Source of the DNA: Nosema muscidifuracis
Taxonomy: Eukaryota > Microsporidia > Nosematidae
DNA length: 64,000 nt
Reading direction: 5' to 3'
Assembly: GCA_028335825.1 (NCBI GenBank)
Contig: JAIOKI010000004.1
Coordinates: 434,001 to 498,000, forward strand
The notes beneath the pieces were generated by a model. It made no database searches. It was not told the origin of the DNA and saw nothing but the letters and a program-made list of their open reading frames with translations. Both the position numbers and the translations under genes were made by a program. Below are positions 7,698-16,596 of this stretch, in pieces. How positions within the stretch are numbered: the stretch's first letter is position 1; every line of letters begins with the position of its first letter.

Positions 7698-9746
7698 TTA
7701 TACAATCTTACCTTTGCGAAATATGATATTCTTAAGTACTCTATAAGAAAATATGGATAATCCTAATCTATCCCAATCTTCTTGATGTAAAGACTTTAAT
7801 TCTTCTACTGTACGAATATCTTGTGCTAAAAGTTTATTCTCCCATACAGAAAGACATTCCTTCTTATTACTTAATTCTGTAACTTCTTTTAGAAATTCTC
7901 CTATGCTTATATTGAGATCATAAGCTTTAATATTAAGATTATCTGCCAACTGCTTCTCTTTAAGAGGATGTTGATCAAGCCCATATAGCATATTTTTCAT
8001 AGCCCTAGTGATATACACAGATAAACCTAACTTATCCCAATCTTCATCTAATAAAACACGAAGATCACTAGTATTATAAATATCATGACTTCTTAAAATT
8101 TTTATCCAACTATTAGCTGATTCAGTAGATCTTCTAGTAATTTCTGCTACATCATTGGCGAATTCTTCAATAAATACATTATTTTCATATTTCTTATTTG
8201 GATAAACCATTGTTCTACAAGTTAACTCTTCTGTGTTTGAATTTGAAGTTATATTTTGAATTGAAGCATCATTAACTGGTTGACTACTTTGAGCAAGACC
8301 TTCATTAACTGATTGACTACTTTGAATTGGAGTATCATTAATTGGTTGACTGCTTTGAGTAAGACCTTCATTAGCAACAGAAGTATCAGCGACTCCTTCA
8401 TCTACTGCTAAATTCGGAGCTATCAAAGATTCTTCCTCTACTTTCATATTACTAATTTCTAATTCTATACTATTAATATTCATTTGTAATTGTAATTCAG
8501 CATCTTGAGTCTCAGTAGCCTTTCTTTCAATAGCTCTCTCTACACCACGTGAAAGCATATTAATTAGAACATCCTTCTTACTTAATTCCACAACATTCTC
8601 TTCTAACATCTCTTTAGCAACTAATTCAACTGTATCGACTTTAATATCATAATTAAACTTGATAAATTTAGCTTCAGACATAAAAAATAACTGAAATGTA
8701 ATAACATCCCCTTCAAAAGATATAAGTGAGATTTCCATATCATGACCAGGAGTAGTCAAAGGTTTCACAAGAATACTTTCTTTAGGAATACAATCTCCTT
8801 GACATTCGAAAGTTGAATCAAGAAAATGATGGGATAAAGCAGTACGAGCATCAAGTCGATCTTTTTCTAAAACAAGACATCTTAATATCAAATTCTTAAG
8901 ACAAGGATCACTAATATTATATAAAGCAGCAGGAGGAACTCCTTGCAAAATAGATCTATAAACATCAGTAGAATCATCACATTCTTTATAAGGATAACAC
9001 CCTGTAGCCATTTCAATAAGACACATACCAAAAGCATAAATATCAACTTTCTCATTGTATCCATCACCTTCAAACATCTCTCTAGCCATAAATTGTGGAG
9101 TACCAACTACTGTATACCTCTTAAGTCTTCTTTCTTTGGCTACTCCTAAATCTCCAATTTTAACTTCTCCATTGGAAGAATCAACAAAAATATTTTCACA
9201 TTTAATATCCCTGTGTATGACAGGAGGATCTTGTGTATGTAAATAATTAAGTCCTTCTAATATTTGTTTAGCCCATTTCTTAATAATTTTAATATTAACT
9301 TCACCAATTTTCCCTATATATTCTCTAAGCGTACCTCCTGACATAATCTCAGTTATGAATACAAAATTGTCTTTGGTAAACCAATAGTCGAGAATGGTAA
9401 GAATTGATGGATGGTCTATCCGTTTTAAAAGTGTAATTTCTCTTCCAAATGATGTTTTCTCTTTAAAATCAAACTCATTCTCAGATATCTTAATCTCATT
9501 CCATGCTACTTCTTTGCCTTCAATTTGATCAACTGCTTTGTAAACTTTTTTAAAACCACCTTCACCAAGTAAAATTGGTAATTTTTTATATCGTGCAATT
9601 CCTTTTACCTCTTCTTGGAGTATATTAGTTTGAACTACATCATACATTGGTAGTCCTTTTTCACTACGTGCTATTAATTCTTCAGCATCTAGTACAATAT
9701 TATCAAATGGAATATTTCTAGCTTCTTCTAAATTTTTCTCGTTCAT
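7698..9746 (-). CDS. WNK-like serine/threonine kinase with C-terminal SAM-like repeats
   Basis: A 682-residue kinase of the WNK (with-no-lysine) type. The kinase domain spans residues about 53-310: the glycine loop GEGGFKKVYKA supplies the displaced catalytic lysine, and EVAWNEIKI lacks lysine at the usual VAxK site (Asn where animal WNKs have Cys). HRDIKCENIF, IGDLGVA, GTPQFMAREMFE and YAFGMCLIEMATGCYPYKEC are WNK hallmarks. An OSR1_C/PF2-like domain follows (ISLISFEGDVITFQLFF, then ELVAKEML). A serine/glutamine linker with tandem NEGLxQSSQPVND repeats comes next. The last 160 residues hold two copies of a SAM-like repeat sharing EDWDxLGLS and R-x-LKN. WNKs in animals and plants sense chloride or osmotic state; here that role is inference. 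Confidence 0.88.
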   Translation of the reverse strand: MNEKNLEEARNIPFDNIVLDAEELIARSEKGLPMYDVVQTNILQEEVKGIARYKKLPILLGEGGFKKVYKAVDQIEGKEVAWNEIKISENEFDFKEKTSFGREITLLKRIDHPSILTILDYWFTKDNFVFITEIMSGGTLREYIGKIGEVNIKIIKKWAKQILEGLNYLHTQDPPVIHRDIKCENIFVDSSNGEVKIGDLGVAKERRLKRYTVVGTPQFMAREMFEGDGYNEKVDIYAFGMCLIEMATGCYPYKECDDSTDVYRSILQGVPPAALYNISDPCLKNLILRCLVLEKDRLDARTALSHHFLDSTFECQGDCIPKESILVKPLTTPGHDMEISLISFEGDVITFQLFFMSEAKFIKFNYDIKVDTVELVAKEMLEENVVELSKKDVLINMLSRGVERAIERKATETQDAELQLQMNINSIELEISNMKVEEESLIAPNLAVDEGVADTSVANEGLTQSSQPINDTPIQSSQSVNEGLAQSSQPVNDASIQNITSNSNTEELTCRTMVYPNKKYENNVFIEEFANDVAEITRRSTESANSWIKILRSHDIYNTSDLRVLLDEDWDKLGLSVYITRAMKNMLYGLDQHPLKEKQLADNLNIKAYDLNISIGEFLKEVTELSNKKECLSVWENKLLAQDIRTVEELKSLHQEDWDRLGLSIFSYRVLKNIIFRKGKIV

Positions 9747-10281
9747 GCAGGAAGGATTATTTTTTTATTTATAATTTTTTTTGCATAAAACATTAGAAAA
9801 AAGCTCTACTTAATGTCTAATAAGATTTGTTTTTTACAATAAAGTTTAAGAAATAAGCAATGAAAAATACGTAACATAAAATAAGACCAATCTAATTTAA
9901 AAATCTCAATCTCTAGTAAAAAAATATTTTTATAAAAATAAATCATTATGGATCATTGAAACATAAAGATTGACTAATAATCATGCTGTCTAAGACTAAT
10001 TCAGATATTTTTTAAATAATTAATTAAATTTTTATATTTAAGAAAAAAGTAAATAAAAAGGTATCAAAAATATGTTAATAAAAATATCAAAATAAATTTA
10101 ATTAAAGTTAAAAGTAAATTTATGTTGTTTAGAAACATTCAGTGAAATGATTTTTGTTTGTTTTCTGTCATATTTCAAGTAAAGTTACCTTTTATTAATT
10201 TAAATATTTCTCGAATTAATTAAACGAAAATAAAGAAATAATAAATGATTAGTTTTAAGAAAGTATAATATTTAAAAAAAT
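9747..10281. other. Gene-free A/T-rich gap between WNK and tRNA-Asp
   Basis: No coding frame or tandem array is seen. A possible 6-bp hairpin (TGAAAT/ATTTCA) lies near 10142-10185; it is too short to call an RNA. Confidence 0.4.
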
Positions 10282-10352
10282 CTCTCCCACCGGGACTCGA
10301 ACCCGGGCCACCAGCGTGACAGACTAGCATGCTACCACTGCACCATAGGAGA
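10282..10352 (-). tRNA. tRNA-Asp (anticodon GTC)
   Basis: A 71-nt cloverleaf on the minus strand. The acceptor stem TCTCCTA pairs with TGGGAGA, followed by discriminator G. The D arm contains AGTGGTAGCAT. The anticodon stem CTAGT/GCTGG, with G-U pairs, encloses loop CTGTCAC with anticodon GTC. The T arm is CCGGGTTCGAGTCCCGG with a canonical TTCGAGT loop. There is no intron. It stands apart from its neighbours in G+C content, as tRNAs do in this genome, and is followed on the minus strand by a T-rich tract suitable for RNA polymerase III termination. Confidence 0.96.
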
Positions 10353-10379
10353 TACAAAAAATAAAAATAAGAATTGAGT

Positions 10380-11903
10380 TTATTTCTTGTTATTCTTTTT
10401 TACCAACTTCATCAATTCATTTGTCGAATCGTCAAAACGAGGCTCTTCTTTCTTATCAAAATTGTTAAGTAAATCAGTAGCTATTTTTTTACCAAGTTGA
10501 ACACCAAATTGATCAAAAGAATTGATGTTCCAATAAATACCTTGAACATATATCTTGTGTTCATAATGAGCCAATAATGCACCTAAAATAGAAGGTGTAA
10601 GTTTAGAGTAACCAATACTTATTGATGGTTTATTACCTTCAAAATAGTCAGTATTTTTATTTCCTTCTTTTCCTTTCATAAGTGCCATAGATTGTGCAAA
10701 ACAATTCGATAAAATCATTTCGTGATAATTCATTTCATTATGAAGAGGTTTGATAGGAAACAAAAATTCAGTCAAAATATCTCGAGTTCCTTGATGAAGT
10801 AACTGAAAAAAAGAATGTTGAGTATCAGTACCAACTCCTCCCCAGATTATCATACCAGTATCTGTCTCCGAATATTTACCATTGCTTTCCATTTCTACTT
10901 GTTGAAGATACAAATAAAATTTCTGAAGATATTCGTCATAACTTACGATACATTTATTGTTATACTTTCGTTCTGAATAGTAAATTTCAATAATTGCATG
11001 GAATATCTCAATATTGTCTTCATCTGTTTTTTTAAAATATTCATCGACAACTGAAGCTCCTTTTAACATATCTAAAAAGTTGTCGAATCCAATATATGAT
11101 GCTATAGATAACCCAACAGCTGACCATAACGAATACCTTCCACCTACAAAATCCCACATTGAAAATATATTCTGGATATTATATTTCTTAACTTCATCCA
11201 CATTTGAACTTACAGCTACAAAATGGTCTTTAAATATTGCATCTTTATTTTTACCAAGTCTTTCTTCTAGATATTTGTATGATAAATCCATATTCTTTAT
11301 AGTTTCTAAGGTGGTGAACGTCTTACTGACTATTATAAATAAAGTAGTCTCAGGATCGATCTCTTTAAAAACTTCGATAGTAGCAGATGCATCAATATTT
11401 GATATAAATTTTATTTTGATATCTTTATTAGAATACGATCTAAGAGCATCACATACCATTTTAGGACCTAGATCACTTCCTCCTATACCTATATTTACAA
11501 TAGTATTTATTGATTTACCGGTTGATCCTTTAATTTCTTTGTTACCCAATTTTGTAACGAAATCTTTAATTTTAAGTAACTCGTCGTAAATAATCTTCTT
11601 GTTACCTTCTAATTTACTATCAGAAGATCCACATATTTTATTCAAAATATCATTGTCACGTAAAAGTACATGAAGGACTTCCCTATTTTCCGTATAATTA
11701 ATCTTCTTTCCATTAAACATGTCTTGTATTTTGGTTTTTATATCAAGATTTTCGATTTTCCTAAGATAATTCTCTAATAGATCCTTAGTTACATGAGTCT
11801 TAGAAAAGTCAAAATATATAAATTCATCATTTGATATTTTTAGAGTTTTAGTAAAATGATTAATTCTCTGTTTGTCTTGTTCAAATAAGTCTAAAATTTT
11901 CAT
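10380..11903 (-). CDS. PGI1: Glucose-6-phosphate isomerase
   Basis: Interconverts glucose-6-phosphate and fructose-6-phosphate in glycolysis, the main energy route in microsporidia. The 507-residue protein has both family signatures: NIGIGGSDLGPKMVCDALR, SKTFTTLET in the phosphate-binding region, GGRYSLWSAVGLSIA, and a C-terminal QGIYWNINSFDQFGVQLGKKIA, which is the conserved PGI signature with its catalytic lysine. The catalytic Glu lies in the GGVGTDTQHSFFQLLHQGTR region. It is about 40-50 residues shorter than yeast or animal PGI, in line with general shortening. The start ATG at 11903 follows a T-rich tract, and no obvious CCC is seen. It is flanked by the two tRNA genes. Confidence 0.96.
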   Translation of the reverse strand: MKILDLFEQDKQRINHFTKTLKISNDEFIYFDFSKTHVTKDLLENYLRKIENLDIKTKIQDMFNGKKINYTENREVLHVLLRDNDILNKICGSSDSKLEGNKKIIYDELLKIKDFVTKLGNKEIKGSTGKSINTIVNIGIGGSDLGPKMVCDALRSYSNKDIKIKFISNIDASATIEVFKEIDPETTLFIIVSKTFTTLETIKNMDLSYKYLEERLGKNKDAIFKDHFVAVSSNVDEVKKYNIQNIFSMWDFVGGRYSLWSAVGLSIASYIGFDNFLDMLKGASVVDEYFKKTDEDNIEIFHAIIEIYYSERKYNNKCIVSYDEYLQKFYLYLQQVEMESNGKYSETDTGMIIWGGVGTDTQHSFFQLLHQGTRDILTEFLFPIKPLHNEMNYHEMILSNCFAQSMALMKGKEGNKNTDYFEGNKPSISIGYSKLTPSILGALLAHYEHKIYVQGIYWNINSFDQFGVQLGKKIATDLLNNFDKKEEPRFDDSTNELMKLVKKNNKK

Positions 11904-12681
11904 TTGAAAAAAAAGTATTTTTTTTATTTATATAATTACTGATTTTAGTGACAAATCATATAAAAAATTTATATTATTGGTACCGAATAAAGTGTTTGGT
12001 AAAAATTTATTTGAATTACTAAATATTATCTTTAGAGTATATTATATAATCAGAGTTTTTGATAAATATAATTTTTTAAAAAAAATCAATTTACTGTTTC
12101 ATCAAATAATTTCTATTTTTGTACTTACAAAATTATTCATACTATAATTTAGAAAAAAAATATAAAATATTTTGATGCTCTAGATGATAAAAGAATACCT
12201 TTGTAAGATCAAACATAAATTTATTTTTTTATTACGAATAATATTTTGTGATTTTTGACATATCAAATAAATATTTAAGAATAAATTGTTATCTTTCACT
12301 AATACTGAAAATATAATCTTTATTTTTTATTCCACAATGATTAATATATAATAAATAATTCTAATGATATTTAAAATTAATCTTTATTTTTTATTCCACA
12401 ATGATTAATATATAATAAATAACTAAAATGATATTTAAAATTAATCTTTATTTTTTATTCTACTTAAAATTAATATATAATAAATAACTAAAATAATATT
12501 TTAAATTAATCTTTATTTTTTATTAATTATGATTAATATATAATAAATAACTAAAATAATATTTTAAATTAATTAACTTAAACATTATGAAAACAAAAAG
12601 AAACAGTTCAGTGTATATTAGAACTATGACTTAAAAATTTAAATACATAAAAATCATTGTATTTCAAATTTACAAAAAAAT
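11904..12681. repeat. Tandem array of a roughly 62-bp unit between PGI and tRNA-Ser
   Basis: Four copies of a unit containing ATCTTTATTTTTTATT and TAATATATAATAAATAA fill about 12317-12573; the first two are closest to each other and the later ones progressively diverged. The left half of the gap holds nothing I can identify. A 15-codon frame at about 12588 is too short to call. Confidence 0.65.
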
Positions 12682-12763
12682 CGACAACGACAGGATTTGA
12701 ACCTGTGCGGGATGAACCCATCAGTTTTCTAGACTGACGCCTTAACCACTCGGCCACGTTGCC
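12682..12763 (-). tRNA. tRNA-Ser (anticodon AGA), long variable arm
   Basis: An 82-nt class II tRNA on the minus strand. The acceptor stem GGCAACG pairs with CGTTGTC, one G-U, with discriminator G as in eukaryotic tRNA-Ser. The D arm has GGCCGAGTGGTTAAGGC. The anticodon stem TCAGT/ACTGA encloses CTAGAAA with anticodon AGA. The extended variable arm (TGGGTTCATCCCGC) and T arm ACAGGTTCAAATCCTGT are complete. There is no intron. Confidence 0.96.
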
Positions 12764-12834
12764 ATATTTCAAAGGATATTAAAGTATAATCATATAAATA
12801 TTAATAATTAAAATCATTTTTTTTCTTGACTTCA

Positions 12835-13812
12835 ATGCCCCTATCACCTTGTAAAAGATCCAAAACTTACCCAGTTTTAGATAATAACATTTCTGGAATA
12901 GATTACATAGAACATATTATAGAATCTAATATTAAATATGTACAAGGAAATCAAGATGATTATAACTCTTTAATTAAATTAAAAGATCTTAGAAATGATT
13001 ATAAATCAGATATATCTAATAAGATTGTTTATTGTACAACTAGTTCTAATATATCAAATCTTAGTACACATTTAAAAAAAATAGGAGATGTTGAAAACAT
13101 ATTAAATACAAATTCAGGATATAAAATTATTTTTAGAAATATTTTTGATGCTGATTTATGTGCTATAAGTTCCAATCAAGAATTCAATTTTACCAAAGAA
13201 AATATTTTTTTAGAATTTGATGAGCTACGAGAAATGTCTTTATCTAGAAAGATTCCTGTACAAGGAATATACAATACAGAGATACCAATAGACTACAATA
13301 ATATAATTATTGGACCTTTGAATGTATCTAAAAAATGTATAACAGCTGCTTTAAATGATATTTCTCCACTTTTTGGTATAAAAGAATGCGAATCTAAAGG
13401 ATATTTCATATTCTTATACAAAAATCCTAAAATATCTAAAAAAGTAGTTGATATTTTATCTAAAGTTGATATTCTTAATAACAAAGATTTTAATGTATCT
13501 TTTGCTTATGAAAATTGTTTAATAACAAAATTTTATTCTTTTTTTCGTATCCCTTTTTTTAGTTCGTTTGATCTATCTCGTATAATTTTCTTATTGAACA
13601 CTGATATACCAAAAAATGAAATATATAAGATATGTGGTAAAGAAAATATATTAGAAATTAAGCGTTATTCTCATACAAAAATTTTTATTAAATGTCAAGA
13701 TAATGAAAAAAGTAAATATGTATATGATATTATGGGAGGGTATGTTTATAATAATAAGATTATTATATCAGGATACTTTCCTGAGTTTAATTATGAAGTA
13801 GGTTATTATTAA
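12835..13812 (+). CDS. Putative RNA-binding protein with degenerate RRM-like repeats
   Basis: A 325-residue protein of uncertain function. Three segments have the beta-alpha-beta spacing of RNA-recognition motifs: KIVYCTTSSNISNLSTHLKK then YKIIFRNIFDADL, IIIGPLNVSKKCITAAL then GYFIFLYKNPKISKKV, and IIFLLNTDIPKNEIYKIC then TKIFIKCQDNEKSKYVYD. The aromatic RNP1 signature is poorly kept, so the RRM assignment is inference. I use the ATG at 12835 because the longer frame would start at TTG. It lies in the same direction as the BIR gene, whose start is 23 bp after this stop. It is not a recognised ortholog of any named factor. Confidence 0.6.
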   Translation: MPLSPCKRSKTYPVLDNNISGIDYIEHIIESNIKYVQGNQDDYNSLIKLKDLRNDYKSDISNKIVYCTTSSNISNLSTHLKKIGDVENILNTNSGYKIIFRNIFDADLCAISSNQEFNFTKENIFLEFDELREMSLSRKIPVQGIYNTEIPIDYNNIIIGPLNVSKKCITAALNDISPLFGIKECESKGYFIFLYKNPKISKKVVDILSKVDILNNKDFNVSFAYENCLITKFYSFFRIPFFSSFDLSRIIFLLNTDIPKNEIYKICGKENILEIKRYSHTKIFIKCQDNEKSKYVYDIMGGYVYNNKIIISGYFPEFNYEVGYY

Positions 13813-13835
13813 ATTAAATATTTTTTTTTACCCTT

Positions 13836-14486
13836 ATGTTTTCATACGAAGAAAGATTAAAAACTTTTTCTGATAAACAATGGCCTGAAAAATTTAAAAG
13901 CAATCCGAATTTGCTTGCTATATCAGGGTTTATATGTAAATCTACTAAAGATGATTTAGCAGCTATGTGCGTATATTGTAAGAAACATTTGGAAGGATGG
14001 GAACCCAATGATATACCTGTAATTGAACATTATGATCATAAAAAAGATTGTGTACTTTTTTCACCTCATCTACTTAAAAATCAAAAGATTTTACTTAATG
14101 GAATTTTACCAAATAAAAATCTTAAACAAGGATTTATAAGGTACGATCTAAAAATAGATACTCCTTTCATATTCTGTTATAAATGTGGGGCTACTAATAC
14201 TAATCATACATGTACGATTTCAAAAAAGTTTAGAATTAATTTTAAAAAACCTTCTGAATTCTTTTTTATTAATCTTATTTCTGGTATGTACAATGATAAA
14301 ATAGATTTATATATCACTAAAAGATTATTTTTACCAGAAGATATTAAAAATATTTTTAAAGAAATTAATACAATGGAAGAAGTTAATTTATTAAAAACAA
14401 TAGAATGTTTTATTAAAGAATATATTGATAGAAGTATAAAAAAAGTTGAATCATTCTTCGATGAAGATATTAAAAAAATAAAATGA
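13836..14486 (+). CDS. BIR-domain protein (survivin/Bir1-like)
   Basis: A 216-residue protein with one clear baculovirus-IAP-repeat at residues about 3-76. RLKTFSDKQWP is the typical entry helix, and the zinc ligands C45, C48, H65 and C72 have the exact C-x2-C-x16-H-x6-C spacing, with GWEPNDIPVIEHYDH matching the family. A second zinc-like segment (FCYKCGATNTNHTC, about 108-125) may be a degenerate second BIR. The C-terminus is helical and charged. There is no RING or caspase-inhibitor grouping. In fungi such proteins are chromosomal-passenger subunits at centromeres and spindle, and I infer the same here. The ATG follows TTACCCTT, the promoter element, only 23 bp after the previous stop. Confidence 0.85.
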   Translation: MFSYEERLKTFSDKQWPEKFKSNPNLLAISGFICKSTKDDLAAMCVYCKKHLEGWEPNDIPVIEHYDHKKDCVLFSPHLLKNQKILLNGILPNKNLKQGFIRYDLKIDTPFIFCYKCGATNTNHTCTISKKFRINFKKPSEFFFINLISGMYNDKIDLYITKRLFLPEDIKNIFKEINTMEEVNLLKTIECFIKEYIDRSIKKVESFFDEDIKKIK

Positions 14487-14510
14487 CATAAAAAAATAAA
14501 TTAAAAAGAT

Positions 14511-15170
14511 TTAATTGGCTTGTATATTGTATTTACGTAAATACTCCTGTTTTTCTTGTTCATTTCTAGCTTTCTTTTCAGCATGAGCTTTTTTTGCAGC
14601 TTCTACTTTAGCTTTTCTTGCAGCATGGATGTGTCCAGTAGGCTTGATAGTAGGTAATTTAACATTTTTATCTCCACCAGCTCTCTTAATTAAAGCTTCT
14701 CTAACGAATTTTTTAATATCAGCACCCTCTGGAATATTAAATAACTGAATAAGTTTCTCATCTCTCTTAGGAAGATGTGTCTTACCTTTGATAACATCAG
14801 TAAGTCCTTCTAATTGTTGTTCACCTACTCTAATGATAATAAGAGAAAGTACATTAATTTCTTCTGATACTATAGCTCCTCTTACACTCTTTCTCTTTCT
14901 TACTCCATCTCTTCTACATCTGTATCCAGTATCACCTTTGCTAAGAAGTGGTCTGACTCTGTTTGGGGTTAAGTACTTTCTTGACATAGGAAAACCTTGA
15001 CCATCATCTCCACCAGTAATTTCAAATACGTATCCAGTAAATTTCTCATCAATTAATTCTCCATTAAACTGATCACCAACTTTTCTTCCGTAGAGTTTTA
15101 ATTCTGCTTTGTGTTCAATCTCGTACATTTTCTGTGTACCGTGCACTGGGTGAGCAATGTTAAGCTTCAT
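14511..15170 (-). CDS. RPS6: Ribosomal protein eS6 (40S subunit)
   Basis: Starts [20 protein letters not shown], the conserved eS6 N-terminus (MKLNIS.P..G.QK). The motifs [25 protein letters not shown] and [10 protein letters not shown] are diagnostic. At 219 residues it is near the usual fungal length. The C-terminal tail is basic and alanine-rich but ends in [11 protein letters not shown] without the serine cluster that S6 kinase phosphorylates in animals. On the minus strand TTACCCCAAAA precedes the ATG, a strong CCCC promoter as expected for a highly expressed gene. It converges on the BIR gene with a 24-bp gap. Confidence 0.97.
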   Translation of the reverse strand: MKLNIAHPVHGTQKMYEIEHKAELKLYGRKVGDQFNGELIDEKFTGYVFEITGGDDGQGFPMSRKYLTPNRVRPLLSKGDTGYRCRRDGVRKRKSVRGAIVSEEINVLSLIIIRVGEQQLEGLTDVIKGKTHLPKRDEKLIQLFNIPEGADIKKFVREALIKRAGGDKNVKLPTIKPTGHIHAARKAKVEAAKKAHAEKKARNEQEKQEYLRKYNIQAN

Positions 15171-15615
15171 TTTTGGGGTAAGAAAATCTAAAAAAATTTA
15201 GAAAAAAATAAATATTTTTTAAAATTTGTAAAGGATAAAGATCTTTTCTTTTAAGATAGGTGAATTATATTAAAATATTTAAAGATAGGAAAATATTCAT
15301 ATTCTATTAAATTATTTAAAGATAAGAAAAATCTTTATATTTTATTAAATTATTTAAAGATAAGAAAAATCTTTATATTTTATTAAATTATTTAAAGATA
15401 AGAAAAATCTTTAAATTCTATCAGATTATTGAAAGATAAAAAAATCTATTAAATTATAAATTATTTAAATATAGAAAAATATTCATATTCTATTAAATTA
15501 TTTAAAGATAAAAAAATCTTTATATTTTATCAGATTATTAAAAGATAAAATCTTCATAATCTATTAAATTATTTAAAGATAAAAATTTTTTCAACTATAA
15601 AAATCTTATACAAAT
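15171..15615. repeat. Tandem array of a roughly 38-40-bp unit
   Basis: About eight copies of TATTAAATTATTTAAAGATA followed by an AAAAATCTTTATAT-like tail fill 15250-15590 between RPS6 and the pseudouridine synthase. Copies at about 15305-15400 are nearly identical. Confidence 0.7.
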
Positions 15616-16566
15616 TTATGAATTTTCTAAAAATAAATTAGTCCACTCTGGCCATTCTGCTTCATACCATTGATTATTAAATTTATATTTCCAAGCATGA
15701 AGGCAAATATATTTATTCTTCAGATCAAAACTTCTATTATTCTCTCCCCTACAATGTTTCAATACACATTCCATTTTTATTTTATCTATATCTTCTTCCC
15801 ATTTATATTCACAATTCTTTGTAAAAGAGGCTTCACTTTGTTCTGTATCTCCGTAAATGACATCATTACATATAGGAAACCCAAGACTCTGTAAATGAAT
15901 TCTAATTTGATGTGTTCGTCCTGTAATAGGTCTACATTCTATAAGACTATAATTATTTTTATAATCCAATCTTCTAAATAGAGTCAGACATTCTTTACCT
16001 TTCTCATCTACATATCTTCTTCTTCCTTCTTCACAATAAATTTTATTATTACATTCAATTGTATTAGGAAATCTTCCTTTGACTTTTGCTACATAAACTT
16101 TTTCTGTTTCTGATATTTTCATCATACTAGTACTCAAATTTTTAAATGTAATTATTAATACTCCTGATACAGGCATATCCAATCTATTTACACAAGCTAC
16201 TTTTGAATCACCAAATAATTTCCTAGTAACTGAATATTCCAAATATCCTCCTGTAGGATGACATGGTACACCAGCAGGTTTATATACTACCAAATACTCT
16301 TCTTCTTTTTTTATTATTTTTATATCTTCTACTTCTGGTTCATGCATGTGTACAGTATGCTTTATATAATCAGTAAGTTGTAATTTATAATTTGGTCTAG
16401 TTATTTTATCATTGACAGTTATGACTCCACATTCTATAGCTTCAATAAAATATTCTCTACTTCTCGTTCTAAATTCATAAACTAATATTTCTAAGATAGA
16501 TTTATTCTTCCATCTTTCTTTTACATTAGTTTTATAAGTATAAAAATATTCTAAAGTTTTTGACAT
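15616..16566 (-). CDS. RluA-family tRNA pseudouridine synthase (Pus8/Pus9 type)
   Basis: Isomerises uridine to pseudouridine; yeast relatives Rib2/Pus8 and Pus9 modify position 32 of tRNAs. The N-terminal YFYTYKTNVKERWKNKSILEILVYEFRTR and HTVHMHEPEV match that subfamily specifically. The catalytic motif is VNRLDMPVSGV with Asp130, and CRPITGRTHQIRIHLQSLGFPICNDVIYGD is the conserved C-terminal signature. At 316 residues it has only the synthase part; the deaminase domain fused in yeast Rib2 is absent. The minus-strand bases CTACCCTCAA directly precede the ATG, and the gene is divergent from GWT1 with only 30 bp between the two start codons. Confidence 0.9.
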   Translation of the reverse strand: MSKTLEYFYTYKTNVKERWKNKSILEILVYEFRTRSREYFIEAIECGVITVNDKITRPNYKLQLTDYIKHTVHMHEPEVEDIKIIKKEEEYLVVYKPAGVPCHPTGGYLEYSVTRKLFGDSKVACVNRLDMPVSGVLIITFKNLSTSMMKISETEKVYVAKVKGRFPNTIECNNKIYCEEGRRRYVDEKGKECLTLFRRLDYKNNYSLIECRPITGRTHQIRIHLQSLGFPICNDVIYGDTEQSEASFTKNCEYKWEEDIDKIKMECVLKHCRGENNRSFDLKNKYICLHAWKYKFNNQWYEAEWPEWTNLFLENS

Positions 16567-16596
16567 TTGAGGGTAGAAAACTACCCCTTTTTTTTA
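16567..16596. promoter_or_regulatory. Shared bidirectional promoter with mirrored CCC elements
   Basis: The entire 30-bp space between the divergent starts of the pseudouridine synthase (16566) and GWT1 (16597) contains the inverted repeat GGGTAG-AAAA-CTACCC at 16571-16586. Each arm presents a CCC element in the correct orientation just before one ATG, so one short palindrome seems to serve as the promoter for both genes. Confidence 0.75.

Noticed and set aside
12588-12635. 15-codon frame MKTKRNSSVYIRTMT
   Set aside because: It is too short, without a promoter motif, and follows directly on an array.
15250-15590. Evenly spaced short repeats, possibly a CRISPR array
   Set aside because: Copies are contiguous and imperfect with no unique spacers, in a eukaryotic nuclear genome; it is a minisatellite.
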